Source: Arsenophonus sp046530765 (GTDB taxonomy: Bacteria; Pseudomonadota; Gammaproteobacteria; Enterobacterales; Enterobacteriaceae). From it: 64,000 nt of DNA. Both the position numbers and the translations under genes were made by a program. Positions 43,688 to 57,557 of this stretch are shown piece by piece (the stretch's first letter is position 1; each line of letters opens with the position of its first letter). The stretch is from the NCBI GenBank assembly GCA_046530765.1, contig JBHEQS010000006.1, positions 38,459-102,458 of the forward strand. The letters run 5' to 3'. Below the pieces are notes generated by a model. That model was not told the origin of the DNA and did not search any database. It saw only the letters and a list, made by a program, of their open reading frames with translations.

Positions 43688-46600
43688 ATTCATCTATTTT
43701 CGATTATGATTTTGTATAAGTTATTGTAACTTTTAGAATTTAAAAAATTTTATGCGTATAATACTAGAATTAACTTACTAATATAATGCAAAATGCTACT
43801 TATTTAAATATATTAAATTTATTAAAGTTTATGCATAGAAAATATTTGTCTAAATTACTATTATATATCAAGATACATTAAACTTATATCAAATAAATGA
43901 TATTTGTCTGTAATAATAATTCTATGGAAGAGATATTCATATGAAGCGTATAGCATTACAGTAAATCACTTTATATTATCAGATAAAATATTTAATTGAT
44001 AAATAATTAACTTTTATATAAAGATATTAATTATAATAGGTTGAAATCTAAAGATAATTAAAATAATAAGCTATATAAATATTTAATTTAAAAATTAATA
44101 CAAACACTTCTATAAAGTTTTTTGTTAAGCAAGATAGACAAGAATTAATATGTTGATTATCTGTCTGGTACTTATCAAGATACGTTCTGATATAAATTAC
44201 TTTTGTATCTTGCAATAACATGAAAGATATTAATTAATATTAATTAAACTTAATTACTACAAATACATATCTTTTAATAGGTTTCTATTATGTATTAATA
44301 TTTATACAAAATTTTTTATGTGTACCAAATTTTACAAAAAAACGTTATTATTAAGTTAATTGACATTAAGTTTAATGTGTTATAAAAAAGATTTTTATAT
44401 AAAGCTAATCATACTTATATATACTTCTATCTACAGTTTTGTTATGAAAATTTCTGCATATATCTTTAATTAAGAAATTTATAATAAAATGTAAATAATA
44501 ATTCAATATATCTTTTTATTATTTTGCTAGAAATTAAAACATTCATTACAATTTAATAAAATATTAGACGTCTATAGAAGCAAAAGTTTATACAAAAGTG
44601 AATAAGAAATTGCAATTTTATTTTATTTTATGCTACAATAAATACGATTTATAATTGTATGAAGTTTATGATTGCCTTACATCAAATAGATCATTAGCTG
44701 ATATATTATTTTTTTCAAGTTGTATATATATCATTTGAAGAAATTTTTTATAGCTAACCATGTTTACAAGGAATTAGTATTTTGTCAGATAATTTCTACA
44801 GTAGTAAATACAATTATAAATTAAGAATCTATTATATTGGTTATATTGCACATAAAATCATGGCGATACCTAATAACTTATTAATCAATTTATACTCAAT
44901 TAATTATATATTAGTTAAACAATGAACTAACTTTTATGCATGGATTTGTATTCTTTTCGTTTAGTTTTTCGTAATTTATTATATATTGCGATTCTTGATA
45001 TCATCATCATTCAGTTTACTTTACTTAATTTATTAAAAATAACTAATATCAGAACAGAATGTGCATACATAATAATTAAGATTTATTTGTATACTTTATT
45101 ATGAAAATTGAAATTTATGGCAATATATGTATTAATAATATGTATATTAATACATGTTCTAAAAAATAATTAAAAAAATATTATTTGGATTAATGATAAT
45201 TATCTAAGATATATTGCTGATATACAAGATAATATCTGCTAATAGATTTTACCGATATTGATTGTTAATAATGAACGTTCACTATTGTTATATGAAATAA
45301 TAGAATTTTACTATTCCAGATTTGATATATAAATATTTTAATGTTTTCGATCGGATTATTGACATGTTAATATTTGTCTATATACTATATTAATAGTAGC
45401 TTTAAAAAATCCAAATTTTATGTAATTTACATATTCTAGCAAAAGTTATTGTATATTAATTATATAACATTATTAGAAATATATAGCTGCGCATAGTAAG
45501 CAACGATGTATATATGAAGGCAAATATTATTGTCTTGCTTTTAAGACAACTCTACATCTTTAATATTAGTTATTAACCACAGAGATCTTCTATTTTAGAA
45601 AACATATTAATATATAGAGTTTGATTCATAAAAAAATAATTTTTATTTTACTTAAGTGTTTATTTATAATATTTCTATAAATAGAATTGATCTAATTTAT
45701 TATATCTATCTAAGCTATTAATTATTATTTTGATTAAATTATTAATTGGTTTATAGAATTTTTAATATTTAACTATCAAAATACTAGTTATTACACTCAA
45801 ATATTTACATATTTATAATATGTAATGTTTAATCGTTATAAGTTTATTTTTTTCTGATTTTAGATGAATCTCTTTAATGTGTCCGCTTCATTCAACATGT
45901 GATATTTTATGTTATATGTAGAAAATTTCTAACTATTTAATCTTTTATCCGTGCAGTAAGAATTATGTTGATATTTTTTATTAGAAGAATTTCTGACATA
46001 TTTGAGTTATGATATTAGTTAAACAATATTTATATATGCCAATCAATGAAAATTTATTCAGTATTACAAAATTATCTTTGTTGTTATCCTGACTTTGTTA
46101 ATTTTTTATTATATTGTAGATATGCAAATATAATTAACTAAACAAGATATACATACGATATATTCTAAGATTCTCGCTACAGCAAACAATATTGGTTAAT
46201 TCAACAATAAGTTCTATCTTTATTGTATATAACTTATTCATAACATGGTCTGAAAATTACTTATTTACTAAGTATCTTAATTAAATTTGTTAGATTATGA
46301 AAATAATCATATTTATCTTCAATAATAAATATTAAAGTAATTAAATATTTAATATTGCGATCAAGTATATTAAAATACATATTGTAAAATGTAATATAAG
46401 TCATGGACTTGCATATATTATATTCTTATTTTCATTAATTTTATTGTTTTAGTAACATCATATAGATTACTTATATATTTTATCAAATTATCTTTTTAAA
46501 AGCAAATCGCTATCTAATTTTGATTAAAGTTTAATCAATTATTTATTTATATTAAATTTTATTTTGTTGTAAAAACTACTGCTCGTATAAAAATAAATTT

Positions 46601-49600
46601 TATAAATAGGAAAACAAAATTATTACAATATATATTATATTTTAAAAAACTTAATTGTTTTATGAAGTGCGAGAATTGTCATTTATGAATAAAATAGTAA
46701 TGCTTATAAATAATTTTATGTCAGTAATATCACAGACTATATTATTGTTTTTGTTAATAAGATTAATTATATTTATACTTGGTTATTGTTATAAAAAATC
46801 TATGTGTTTAATTTTTATATAGACGATAGATATATAATTGAAGTTTTGTGATATAGTTGATAACTCATAAAACTATGTTATCACTTGTGTTTATTATATA
46901 TTATGAATAATTTTATTACATTATAATAATATTTAACTAATTAATATACAAATATATTATTACTAATCTTTTGTCTATGTCACTAAATGAATTGTTGATG
47001 AAAAGCCATTATTAGTTTAAGAAAGCCAATATTTTATAAAAATAATATTTAATTATAGCAAAAAGGTATTATATTATTATTGTAATTAATATGCATCATG
47101 TTTATATTCATTATGATTTAATGCAGTAAAGTCTATATTTTATTGCGGCAAGTAAGTCTGAAATAGTATATATGTTTTTGGTGATAATAAAGTTATTAAA
47201 GAAATTCACATTAATTAAAAATTGCAATAACATAAATTTAAATTAAAGTTTCATACTTATATACACTGTGAGATATTATGACATCTTTGAAAGAGCGTTT
47301 GCATCTTAATATTGCAACTAAACTCTATGATATTTATTGCTAAGATTATACAATTCCTTGTTATTATAAATATATCAATCATTATCAATGTGTAGTAAAT
47401 TAAATTAACAAAATTGTTATAGAAAATAAAGTAAAGTTAAAATAAAACTCTAATAATAATATATATGAATATAATATTTCTATAATTTATTTCTTTTACA
47501 TTTATTATTGTGCATTTTATATTAAAATATAATTATTTTCTTCATTATATTCTAGATTTACAACACTGTAGTTAATTAAATATATAAAATCAAAATAAAG
47601 TCGCTAACAGAATAAGATTAAACGAAACAGAATTATAATCTATGATACATTGTGTAAATTTTCTTCATAGCATCACTTTTCTTACGTTAATATCTTTCGT
47701 TAGTTATATATATTTAATCTAGTCATTTGAATATATGATAAATTTTCAGATGAAATATGGAAGGAATTTGTATGATCAATAGCAAAATTTTAAAAATTAG
47801 TATTTTTCTTATAAATATTATTGCTATTGCAAAAAAAATAATCTAGTTTATATGTTTTTAGTATATATATAATATAACTAATGTCTAGATTTTTAGATTC
47901 AATATTCTAACATTGAATTATAAATATTTATATGTTAGTAAATATTTTATTGTTAATTTTACTATTATTAAATTTCTATATTTTAACTATTATTTCATAT
48001 TAAAAATATTTTTTTCAAAATAATTTTTCGATATTTTGAAGATGTTACAGACATTCTTATTTTTAAGAACTTCCAGTTAATTAACAAGTTAAGTTTTTTT
48101 TAAATTTTTTATTATTATTTATAGTATTTAGAATTATATTAAGTATATATAATTTGATACTACGTACAATATCAATCTGTGTATAATATAATTTATAATT
48201 TTCATCAATTTATGTATTTCTAGTAAATTTTATAGCTTATATAATAGTTAAAACTTTTCATTTTTAATAAAACCATTTTATTAAAAATGATATTCTAATA
48301 TTTTTAAATATCAGATGTAATGTAAAAACTGCTTTATCGTTTTTAATTTTTATTAATAATGCAGTGCTATCTAAGCAAAATACATATAGATTAGTTATTC
48401 ATTTTACACATATAATATTATTATTTAATGTATATTATTAGATATTCATCAGGTAGTATACACAAGACTTTTTAAATAGCTCATTTTTTTTATTTTTCAT
48501 TTTAACATATATATTGATTATATAGTGATTAATTTTTAATGTTACAGTCTTCTATACTATTTCATTTGTTAATTAAATATTTTTATGAAGTTATGCATAT
48601 TTTATATTGTAGATAGTATCTATTATATCATTATATACATGAACGTAACTGAACTTTTATATGAATATTAGCATGAACGAACTTGCTTACAGTTGAAAAA
48701 ATGTCTAAACGTATTGTATAATTTTTATACATCAAGTGTTAATAAATTGATTAACTTCTTATTATACTTCAAGTATGTCTAGATATTCGAATACTAAGTT
48801 CTATTTTTATCTTTAATAATGAGATTTACTATTAACTAGACTTTTGTTGGTTTTCTAAACAATAATGCTAATATTGTATCGCAAATTTATCACACTTACT
48901 TTTAGTAATAGTAAGCGGCGTGTTAATGAATTCAGCATTTCTAGTAATATTTCTAGTGACATATATAATTATATAAGATGACAGTTATTAATTATGTTAA
49001 TAATAATTAATAGGCTAATAAAAGCTTAGTGTAGAGATCAACCGTACAAATCATAAAATAATACAAACTTCTATACTGGAATTGAATTGTATAAGACAAA
49101 TCATATTATGTAACAATTTATTATATTTATAGTGTTCTCTGTATTTGGCAAATTTAATTTATTTACAATGTATCTATTTCTGCCTTCGAGCATAGTTAAG
49201 TAAAAGCATTAAAATTATAAATTTAAACTATACAAAAACTCTATTCTACTGATATAATTACTGTATTTGAATTACACAATATTGTGCTAAGTTATTTAAC
49301 TAGACAAGATGCATGCTCATATACAGACAATCATGTTTTTAATATCTTATTATTCTACGATTGCAATAAAAGTTAATTTGGTGTCTATAACATTGTTAAC
49401 AAGTCAGTCTGCTATAATAAACATTGTACAGTCATTAGACTGAATTACATCTTTTACTAAAATTATCTAGTTAATAATGTGTATGGATTTGATTCAAGTT
49501 TATAGTTTTATTTTTTCTTTTGATCTAATTATAGTACTACTACTGGTATCCAGTGATTATGCATCAATTGCTGGCAATTGTACATATTATATAAAACTGC

Positions 49601-51091
49601 ATAACTAAATAGTATATCTAAAACGAATACGATTTTGCAAACACTTATATATCGTTATTTATCATGCAACAATCGGTTTGGTGATGATTAGTTAAGTATT
49701 ATAACATCGATTACATAAATTATCGTACTGATTTAAGATAGACTACTTACTGTCAACTTTTTTACATCACAACCTAATTATGTGTTTATTATTTTCCTAA
49801 TAGAAATTATCTAAGTTTAATTTTTATGTATATGATAAATATCTGGCTATCTATAATATTTATCTATGTACTTGTTTGTATTGTACAATACAATCTATTA
49901 TATTATAAGACCACAAGAGAATTATATTATACAATATATATACATTGAGTTAGAGCAAAATAATCATATAACATATATAAATGATATATGGTTTTATAAT
50001 TTATGCATCTCATATAAAGTATGATATATTTTGTTTCTAGGCAGATTGAATGACGACACTAATAACGTTTTATATTGATCTAATATCTCAATTATCTAGC
50101 AACTTACAAGCTCTTTATGAATAATTTTTTTCATGTTTCAATACGATATAATCATTTAATATATAACTACTATTTATCCTATTCGATAAAATTACATTAT
50201 TAACGGCTATAAACATGCAACTTTTATGCGTTAGATACTTCATCTGTCGTACAGTTAATCTGCTACAAATATTTAACCACTTCTATGTTAATAAAGAATA
50301 ATACTGTAATTCATATATTATATAACGTAACCTAATTATTTCAAGAATTTTTCTTATGACATACATTAATACTAGTTTATTTATTAAATTTAATGGTTAT
50401 AAATATTACTAATAAAATACGATTGATCTTGTTATTTTTATTTCTGAATACTAAAACACTATTATGTATATTTAAATATTATCTGATGTCACCAATCTGA
50501 TTATATGTGAGATCAGTAGGATTGGTAGTATGTTGTGTTAAAATCTTTACTATATTAGTCAAGATAGTTTCTTTATCGGCTTGTATATACTTTTCAGATT
50601 AATTTAAACAATCTTTGTTTATACGTCTGTAGTTTAAAACAATGTAGTATATGCCTACAAATTGTCATAACTACTGTAGTATTATAAACTATAGTAGTCG
50701 AATAGCTGATGTACTAATAGATGTATAACGTTAGATAAATAAATTATTTTGTTTGATAAGACTTTTTGATAAATAAGTATTATTCTGATAACTAGAAGTA
50801 ATATTTTTTTGCCATAGATGTTGAGTTTTTCGTTAAAATAAGCACATTATATGGTGTGGATAATGCTAATATATGTGTTTTATAATTGATATGCATCATA
50901 TATTTCATTACATACTCGACAAATTACATATTAGTAAAATTAACAATATAATTATAACGATTAACTTTATAAAAGTTTGTTAATGTTATATAATATGTTG
51001 AGCTATAAACATTGTTATTATCTATATTATTATAGCTGAAAACATCTATTAAGTAAATAAACGTGGCTCAATTATTGTTTACTTTTGGTGT

Positions 51092-51113
51092 TGCCTTGCA
51101 TTACAGCAAGGCA
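51092..51113. repeat. 8-bp GC-containing hairpin
   Basis: TGCCTTGC and GCAAGGCA flank a 6-base loop. The stem has five GC pairs, unusual for this region, and T/A-rich DNA follows. It may be a terminator left from a lost gene. Confidence 0.8.
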
Positions 51114-53850
51114 TTATATAAATTGTCAGATGTTATCATAAAAACTAAGAAATGCCGAATTGTAAATTAAAGATACTTAAATATTGCAGGCTGTAGAACA
51201 TTAAATATTGATTATTCAATCAGATCATTTTTATTTAGATTGCTCAAGTAAATTATATATTTTAATTTATCAAATTCTATTGATAATTAAATTTACTAAT
51301 AATTAATATTATTAAACGTTATTGCTTAGTATGCTGATCTCTGCTATATCTGTCTTTCATAAATATAGGAAAATAGTGCTATTAAAAGTAAATTAATGCA
51401 TTGTAATTTATTAGAAATGAACTACATTTCTATTTATGATGTTTTATGTAATTATCTTACTTTGCTAGCATGCATTACGAAAATATAAATAGTTAGCTTA
51501 TAAAAAGTAAGATTGTACTATATAATTTTTACATAAATTTAATGTTATCAATTTTATTCAGCATAAAATGTTTGAATTTAGTTTTAATTACTAAACTATC
51601 TAATAGTTTCTTGGCACTTATAACAGATAATACTTAAACTAAAGCCAAGTAGTAACTATCTACAAATGCTAATAATACATTAGAAATATCTATGTTTTGT
51701 TTTTATTAGGATAATCATACAGATAATAATTATATTTTCTACTATCTATCAAAAGTATATCTTTTTTAATTTGCACTAACTATAGATTGTTATAAATAAT
51801 AGTCATAAGTTTTAAATAGTGATTGTTGATTTGCTTATGATAATATTCTATCATCTAATTATCTCAAATTTTTGCAATTATTATTAATTACTTTGAACAT
51901 ATAAACAACAAAACAAATTGTTTTTCTATTAAATGATATTCAATATAGTTAGTTTTTGTTTTATTTAAAATTTAATCTAATTAAATGAATAGTATAAAAT
52001 TACTATATACATTAATTTTAGATATATACGTTAGATAATATTCTGTTAATATTTTTGTTCTAAATTATAATGATTTAACATATTAATTAATTACCTGTTA
52101 CTTCTAATCTAGAAGATTGAATAAAAATTTAAATGTTTTTTTGATAATATTTTGGATACTGATAAACCAAATAATATAAAGTAGTATTGTTGTGATAAAA
52201 TTATTCTATATTATTCATTTTACAATAAATAACTAGTGCTGATTATTGAAACAGTAGTTAATGTCTATGTATCGATTTAGTAAATTCTAGATTTATTGGG
52301 ATTTATGGATAAATAGAATATTTATTTTTTAGTTAAACTAAAAAATAAAATTAATCAGTAGTATGATTTTGGATATTTATAAATTTATATTGCTATAGTT
52401 ATCATGATCTGCGTATTAAATACAAAGACTATATGATATCTTTTACTTAAAGCAAAAGATTAAAGATAAGAATTGTAGCGAATTTATATTAGTTTATTTG
52501 AGTATATAAATAAAAAGTTTGAATCATCGTTTATTACTTAATACAATAAAGCTTAAATATTATTTCAAAGAGACAGATCCAGTTTATTGAATGTATATAA
52601 ATATTTATCTCATGTTTCTCATCTAATATATAACATCATATCATCCTGCATATAGTTTATTCAATTATTTATAAAAAAATAAATTATCAATAACATAAAA
52701 ATAATGTTGTTATGTTCTACATATGAATTTCAATATATCAATATTATTTGCTTAAATAAGAAAGTAACTGTGCTAATATAATTATATTAATTATTATTTA
52801 TATTATATCTATTACACTGTAGTAAAATAAAATATGAAATAATTTACAATCAATTAGAACAAAAAAATAAGCTATTAATAAAGATGATTAGTGCGAATAT
52901 GTAAATGTAAGCATTTCACAGTTAATTTTTCATTCTTAGTTCTTTTTAAGTAAAAAATGATGATAGAGAAACCAAGACTAAACGTACATAAAGTAAAAAT
53001 ATCCAGATTCAACTTATTAGATAATTACTAAAACTTAACCATAAAATGATATTGTTGATCCAACAGATAAAATATGGTCATCTGATTAGTTATAAAAGAA
53101 AGCTATTTATCTTATATAGTTAACAAATTAATTTTGATTACACAATATAAACAAAAAAAATAAGATATTAATATTACAGTTTATTTAATTTTAATTTTTT
53201 TGTTATAATATATTTTTATTTTTTTCGAATTAATTGTTATTGAACAATAATAGAAAATTTAGTTTAATTTGTTATTTTCGGTAAGATATAAAAATAGAAT
53301 ATTTTTTAAAATAATTTATAAAGCATTTAATTTTTATAAAAAAGTATAAAAGTTTAAATAGTACATCAATAGAATATATTATTAACATTTTACAAATAAA
53401 ATTAGTTTAAATAAAAATAATCGAATTCATATTCATAAAAAAAGAATAAGCATTATAAATATTACAAGAAAATCTATTATTATTGATTACGATCGTTTTT
53501 TTTATTTTTTTATAATTTTTACTTTTACTAAAAAATTTCTATAAATTTTAATATTATTTTTCATAACTGAATATTTTAATAATACATTCGATAATTTTTA
53601 AATAATTACTAAAAAATTTTTGACAAATATAAAATCGATGTACTCTTATTTATTTAATACATATTCATATATTACTAATATCTATTCTGATACTTATTTA
53701 TTATTTTTTTGTGTGGAAAATCTTTAAAAGTGATGATTCTTTGTATAATATAGTATTATATTCCATGAATTCATATAAACACTAATTAGTTTTTTTGATA
53801 CTTAATTTTTAATATATAGCGTTTATTAAAAATTTAATAAATAACTTATT

Positions 53851-55113
53851 TTATAACGCCTCAAACATCGATTGTCCTAAAAAATTTTCTGCAAGCTTTA
53901 CTCCTGGTAAAGCAAAATAGTAACCTCCACCAAATGGTTTTACATAGCGTTCAAGTGGTTCACCATTAAGACGTTTTTGAGTATTAATAAAACCAGTTTT
54001 TAAATTTTTTTGATATGAAACAAATATTAATCCCATATCAAGCAATCCATTTCTATCAACACCTAATGAATAGCTATAGCTTCGACGTATTAATTTTGAT
54101 GTATAACGATCAGGATTTCGAGGTTCTGCGCGACGTATATGGGAATTAAATAAAATACGATCACCATGTGGATCGTTTTCAAATTCAGGTGAATCCATTT
54201 CTTTATTTTTACCAATAGGAGCTCCTGTTTCTTTATGGCGACCAAAATAGTTTTCTTGATCTTCAAGTGGTATTCTATCCCAAAATTCTAAATTAAAGCG
54301 AATGATACGTACTGCTTGATATGATCCTCCATTACACCATGGTTGTTCTGTATCCATTTCTGTCACCCAAATCATATTATTCATTAATTTTGTATCATCA
54401 GTTGGAGCATTTCCTGAACCATCTTTGAATCCAAATAAATTTATAGGTGTTAAATGTTGATCAATGTCACGCGAAGGCAAGAAACCTTCAATTTTCCATA
54501 ATGGGAATATATATGCATAGGTGTGTCGTAAAATATCACGTAATGCATAAATTACGCTTTCTTGACTATTAGCGCAAATTTGTAGCAATAAATCTCCTCC
54601 ACACCATTTTGATTCCAATTGATCATTTGGAAAGGAATCCATATCTATCAGAAAATTTGGTTTAATTTTTTTTAGACCAAAGCGTGAATCAAATAGACTG
54701 TTACCAATTGATACTGTAATAGTCAATGAATCAGGTTTTAAATATGAACCTAAAATTCCAGAATCAATAGGTGGCATTTTATCGTTATGGTTAAATTGTG
54801 TTTTTTGCACTTGCGTTAAATAAGAAATTCTTTGAGTTAATACTTTAAATAGATTTTTTAGATCATCCAATTTCGTTGTTGTAACATTCAAAGCGATGAA
54901 GGATGAATTTTTTTGTTGAGGTGTTAAAATTCCTGATTGATGAACGCCTTTAAATGGTATTGTTTTATTATAACTTAATTTACAGTTTTTTATATATTTT
55001 TTTATACTTAATATTGGTGAACCAAAAATAATAGTACTAAATGCTAATGTTTTCAACATATTTCGTCTTGAAAAATTTAATGAGATGTATTTCTTATTAT
55101 GTTTTACTTGCAT
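53851..55113 (-). CDS. efeB: Deferrochelatase/peroxidase EfeB (Dyp type)
   Basis: Periplasmic heme protein of the dye-decolorising peroxidase family, a component of ferrous/ferric iron uptake systems and reported to act on heme or oxidise Fe(II). The 420 residues compare with 423 in E. coli. A twin-arginine signal is intact (SRRNMLK at residues 15-21 before a hydrophobic stretch), so export as a folded, heme-loaded protein by the Tat pathway is expected. The catalytic GFKDG (Asp of the GxxDG motif), DSHIRRAEPR-like NSHIRRAEPR with the proximal heme histidine, and the C-terminal KPFGGGYYFALPGV are present. It is the last gene of the minus-strand iron cluster, separated by 1.4 kb from the cupredoxin gene. 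Confidence 0.96.
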   Translation of the reverse strand: MQVKHNKKYISLNFSRRNMLKTLAFSTIIFGSPILSIKKYIKNCKLSYNKTIPFKGVHQSGILTPQQKNSSFIALNVTTTKLDDLKNLFKVLTQRISYLTQVQKTQFNHNDKMPPIDSGILGSYLKPDSLTITVSIGNSLFDSRFGLKKIKPNFLIDMDSFPNDQLESKWCGGDLLLQICANSQESVIYALRDILRHTYAYIFPLWKIEGFLPSRDIDQHLTPINLFGFKDGSGNAPTDDTKLMNNMIWVTEMDTEQPWCNGGSYQAVRIIRFNLEFWDRIPLEDQENYFGRHKETGAPIGKNKEMDSPEFENDPHGDRILFNSHIRRAEPRNPDRYTSKLIRRSYSYSLGVDRNGLLDMGLIFVSYQKNLKTGFINTQKRLNGEPLERYVKPFGGGYYFALPGVKLAENFLGQSMFEAL

Positions 55114-56525
55114 TTCTATTGCCTTAATGTTTTAGATATAGATAAATATCTAAGTATATTCTAAATTTATAAAGCTCTGTTTTAGTTTTTATAAGATAAT
55201 AAAATAAAATAATAAATTTTTATAAATAAAAATTTACATAACTTATATTAACCTTAATAAAATTTATTTTACGGAAAATATCATTGTTTTTATGATTTTT
55301 TTCAAAATTAGTGTTGTTAATATTACTCGCAATAAGCATAATAAGAACTCTGATATTTTATTAAAGATAAGTAAATTAGTGTAAATTACATTTAGATAAG
55401 AAATTTATAAACATTAGCATGAAAATTATCTTTTTAAGATTAAAAATATTAAGAATATTGATATAGGTATATAATTTAATATTACGTGGTTTTATTTATA
55501 ATTAATATTTATCATTTAATAAAACGATAGTATGATTATTAATCAAATAAATAATTTAACCTAGCACTAAATTGTACAAATTACATAATAAAGTAAAATA
55601 ATAATTAAATGTATAATTTTATTTATTTTGATAATTATTAGTATAATTATTCTTAACTTTTTTTTAGTTTTAATGATTTTAGTTTTTTATTAAATTAAAT
55701 TTAAAAAAAATATTATACCATGTAAGACTAAAGATAAATATCATTTAATAAATGTTTATTTATTTAAAAAATAAACATTTATTTGGCAAAAATTAGCAAT
55801 AATAATTTTATGTAATATTTACATAGGAAGCTAATTTTTATGTCTAATGACATTAGATGTTGGAAATTAATACAACGCTGCAAACAAGTGTTATAAGTTT
55901 GATTGTAAAAAATATTCATATTTGCACTGAATAAAAATAATATAACAACAACAATTAAATAGAAATAAAAGTAATTATGCTAAACTAATTAATATATATG
56001 TATTCAAAAATAAGAAAGAGGTTTATTTATTTCCTATATTTTATAAAATAATTTATTTATAATTTATAATGAGTAAATCAAAAATTAAGACATAAAATAA
56101 TTAAGCTTAATTAATAAATGTTAATTATTTAATCTATTAAAATAACAATGATGTGGCAATAAATATCAAAATAACAAGTTAATTAACTATAGTTGACAAT
56201 ATTAAGTTTAATACTATTTAATTTTATAATTTATTAAATTATCATATTTATTTAATAGTACGTTTTTTGTTATCAAAATAAAAGAAAACTATTTAATAAG
56301 AATAAAAAAACAACAAAATTTATTAGTTCAATGTACTGAATATACTATATTATTAACAATTTTATAATATTAAAATTGTTATCTAAATAAAATTACATAT
56401 TTATAAATTTAATTTCATTATCTTCTTATAGTCCTCTTTATCCAATCAGGAATAATTCTGATAACTAATTATTTTCAAATTTTTTAATCCAAGAAGTATG
56501 TAAAACATAACTTATAAAAAGTTTG
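55114..56525. other. 1.4-kb gap where an FTR1 permease would fit
   Basis: In related operons (FtrABCD, FetMP, EfeUOB) an FTR1-type iron permease of about 270-640 residues accompanies these periplasmic proteins. The gap between the cupredoxin gene and efeB is large enough, but I find no REGLE motif or open frame. A slightly GC-richer patch lies at 55831-55920, and a perfect 15-bp hairpin (7-base loop) at 55747-55783. Confidence 0.5.
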
Positions 56526-56864
56526 CTATTTTATAGCAATTATCTTTCCTTTTGTAGAAGATATATGAAAATCATCAAAAAAAGTATAAGTACCAGGTTT
56601 AAGTGGTGCAATAACCAAAATTGAATTTGCACCAGGAGCTAAAACTTTCTCTTTACGTAATTGAGTACTTTCAAATTCAGAAGGTTGAGTTCCTGTATTT
56701 GTAATTTTAATTCGAATAATAGTTTTTGAAGGAACTTTTAGTACACTAGGAATTAAATCACCATTTTTCATTTCTAATTCAATAGTAAATTTTTCTATAG
56801 AAAAAACAGATTTCTGCATTAATATACATAATATTATTAATAATAAACTAAGTAATATTTTCAT
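56526..56864 (-). CDS. Periplasmic cupredoxin-domain protein of iron uptake
   Basis: Small exported protein of 112 residues. Residues 1-22 are a Sec signal peptide (MKILLSLLLIILCILMQKSVFS). The mature part is one cupredoxin_1-type domain, with the features seen in FtrB and in the N-terminal domain of EfeO: KTIIRIKITNTGTQPSEFES, a hydrophobic APLKPGTYTFFDDFH and a final GKIIAIK. The family is thought to bind copper or iron and to help oxidise or deliver Fe for the FTR1 permease. It lies 101 bases downstream of the P19 gene and probably shares its transcript. The function is inferred from family and context. Confidence 0.88.
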   Translation of the reverse strand: MKILLSLLLIILCILMQKSVFSIEKFTIELEMKNGDLIPSVLKVPSKTIIRIKITNTGTQPSEFESTQLRKEKVLAPGANSILVIAPLKPGTYTFFDDFHISSTKGKIIAIK

Positions 56865-56965
56865 TATAGAAACTCAAATAATTAATTATAAAAATAATTA
56901 AAATAAAAATAATTAAAATTAATAATATAATATATGCATCATATATTATATTATTAATTTTAATG

Positions 56966-57523
56966 TCAATAACTACTTTTACGTCCTACTCCAGAATAGT
57001 AAAAATCCCATGAAACCTCAAATGATTTAAACCATGGAGCAACTCCAGTTTCCTTATCAATATGTCGACCAAAAAAAACTTGTTTATTGTAAGATGGTGG
57101 ATATATTTTATATGTAACACGGTATTTGCCATAACCATTTAATTTGATGTTTTTACCATAATGAGGACCATCACTAGCAATCATTGGCATAAATAATCCT
57201 GATTGTATTTGAGGTTTTACTCCTAGTTTAATAATAGAATATTTGATATTTAAGTAAGGAATCCAATCACCTTCAGCAAAACCATTTGGATTCTCTTCTG
57301 CTGCATGAATATCAGCTTCTAAATGAATATCTGCTTCATCTACTGTCAGGTCAGACATAGCATAATGTCCTTTTTCGCCATCCATAATAACAGGATGCAA
57401 ATAAACACCCTGAATTTCTATGCCTTCTTTTATAACAGGTTTGCCAATAGGATATTCTTTAGCCAATATTTTCATAGAAAATAGTTCAAAACTAAAAAAA
57501 ATAATATAATAAGTAAATTTCAT
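56966..57523 (-). CDS. P19/Tpd-family periplasmic iron transport protein
   Basis: First gene of the iron cluster; 185 residues, with a Sec signal peptide over the first ~21. The mature protein aligns with Campylobacter P19, E. coli FetP and Bordetella FtrA. Likely metal ligands by that alignment are His67 and Glu69 (EADIHLEADIH at 63-73), Met114, His121 (MPMIASDGPHYG at 112-123) and His154 (FFGRHIDKETG). GFAEGDWIPYL is the family hallmark. These proteins are copper- and iron-binding dimers that work with an FTR1 permease. The ATG has GGAA about 10 bases upstream, and a Fur-type operator lies 35 bases in front. I call the orthology with confidence, the precise role less so. Confidence 0.93.
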   Translation of the reverse strand: MKFTYYIIFFSFELFSMKILAKEYPIGKPVIKEGIEIQGVYLHPVIMDGEKGHYAMSDLTVDEADIHLEADIHAAEENPNGFAEGDWIPYLNIKYSIIKLGVKPQIQSGLFMPMIASDGPHYGKNIKLNGYGKYRVTYKIYPPSYNKQVFFGRHIDKETGVAPWFKSFEVSWDFYYSGVGRKSSY

Positions 57524-57557
57524 TTTTTTATTTCCAGACTATTATAAATATAATATA

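Larger units (their letters stand above)
40659..53850. other. 13-kb gene desert after ptsI
   Basis: No gene can be recognised, including crr, which follows ptsI in E. coli. The longest frame is 97 codons (42522-42815), Ile/Leu-rich and unlike any family I know. Base composition changes along the stretch: 40.7-43.5 kb is extremely AT-rich, while 43.6-52.5 kb has more G and C (about 26% in a hand count of 49381-49620) and fewer homopolymer runs, as if it were more recently decayed coding DNA. A GC-rich island at 43672-43687, a hairpin at 51092-51113 and short imperfect hairpins (for example 50491-50526) are the only discrete signals. Confidence 0.6.

Noticed and set aside
47278..47343. 21-codon ATG frame with normal-looking codons (MTSLKERLHLNIATKLYDIY)
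   Set aside because: Interesting codon mix but too short, no continuation in neighbouring frames that I can identify, and weak ribosome binding site.
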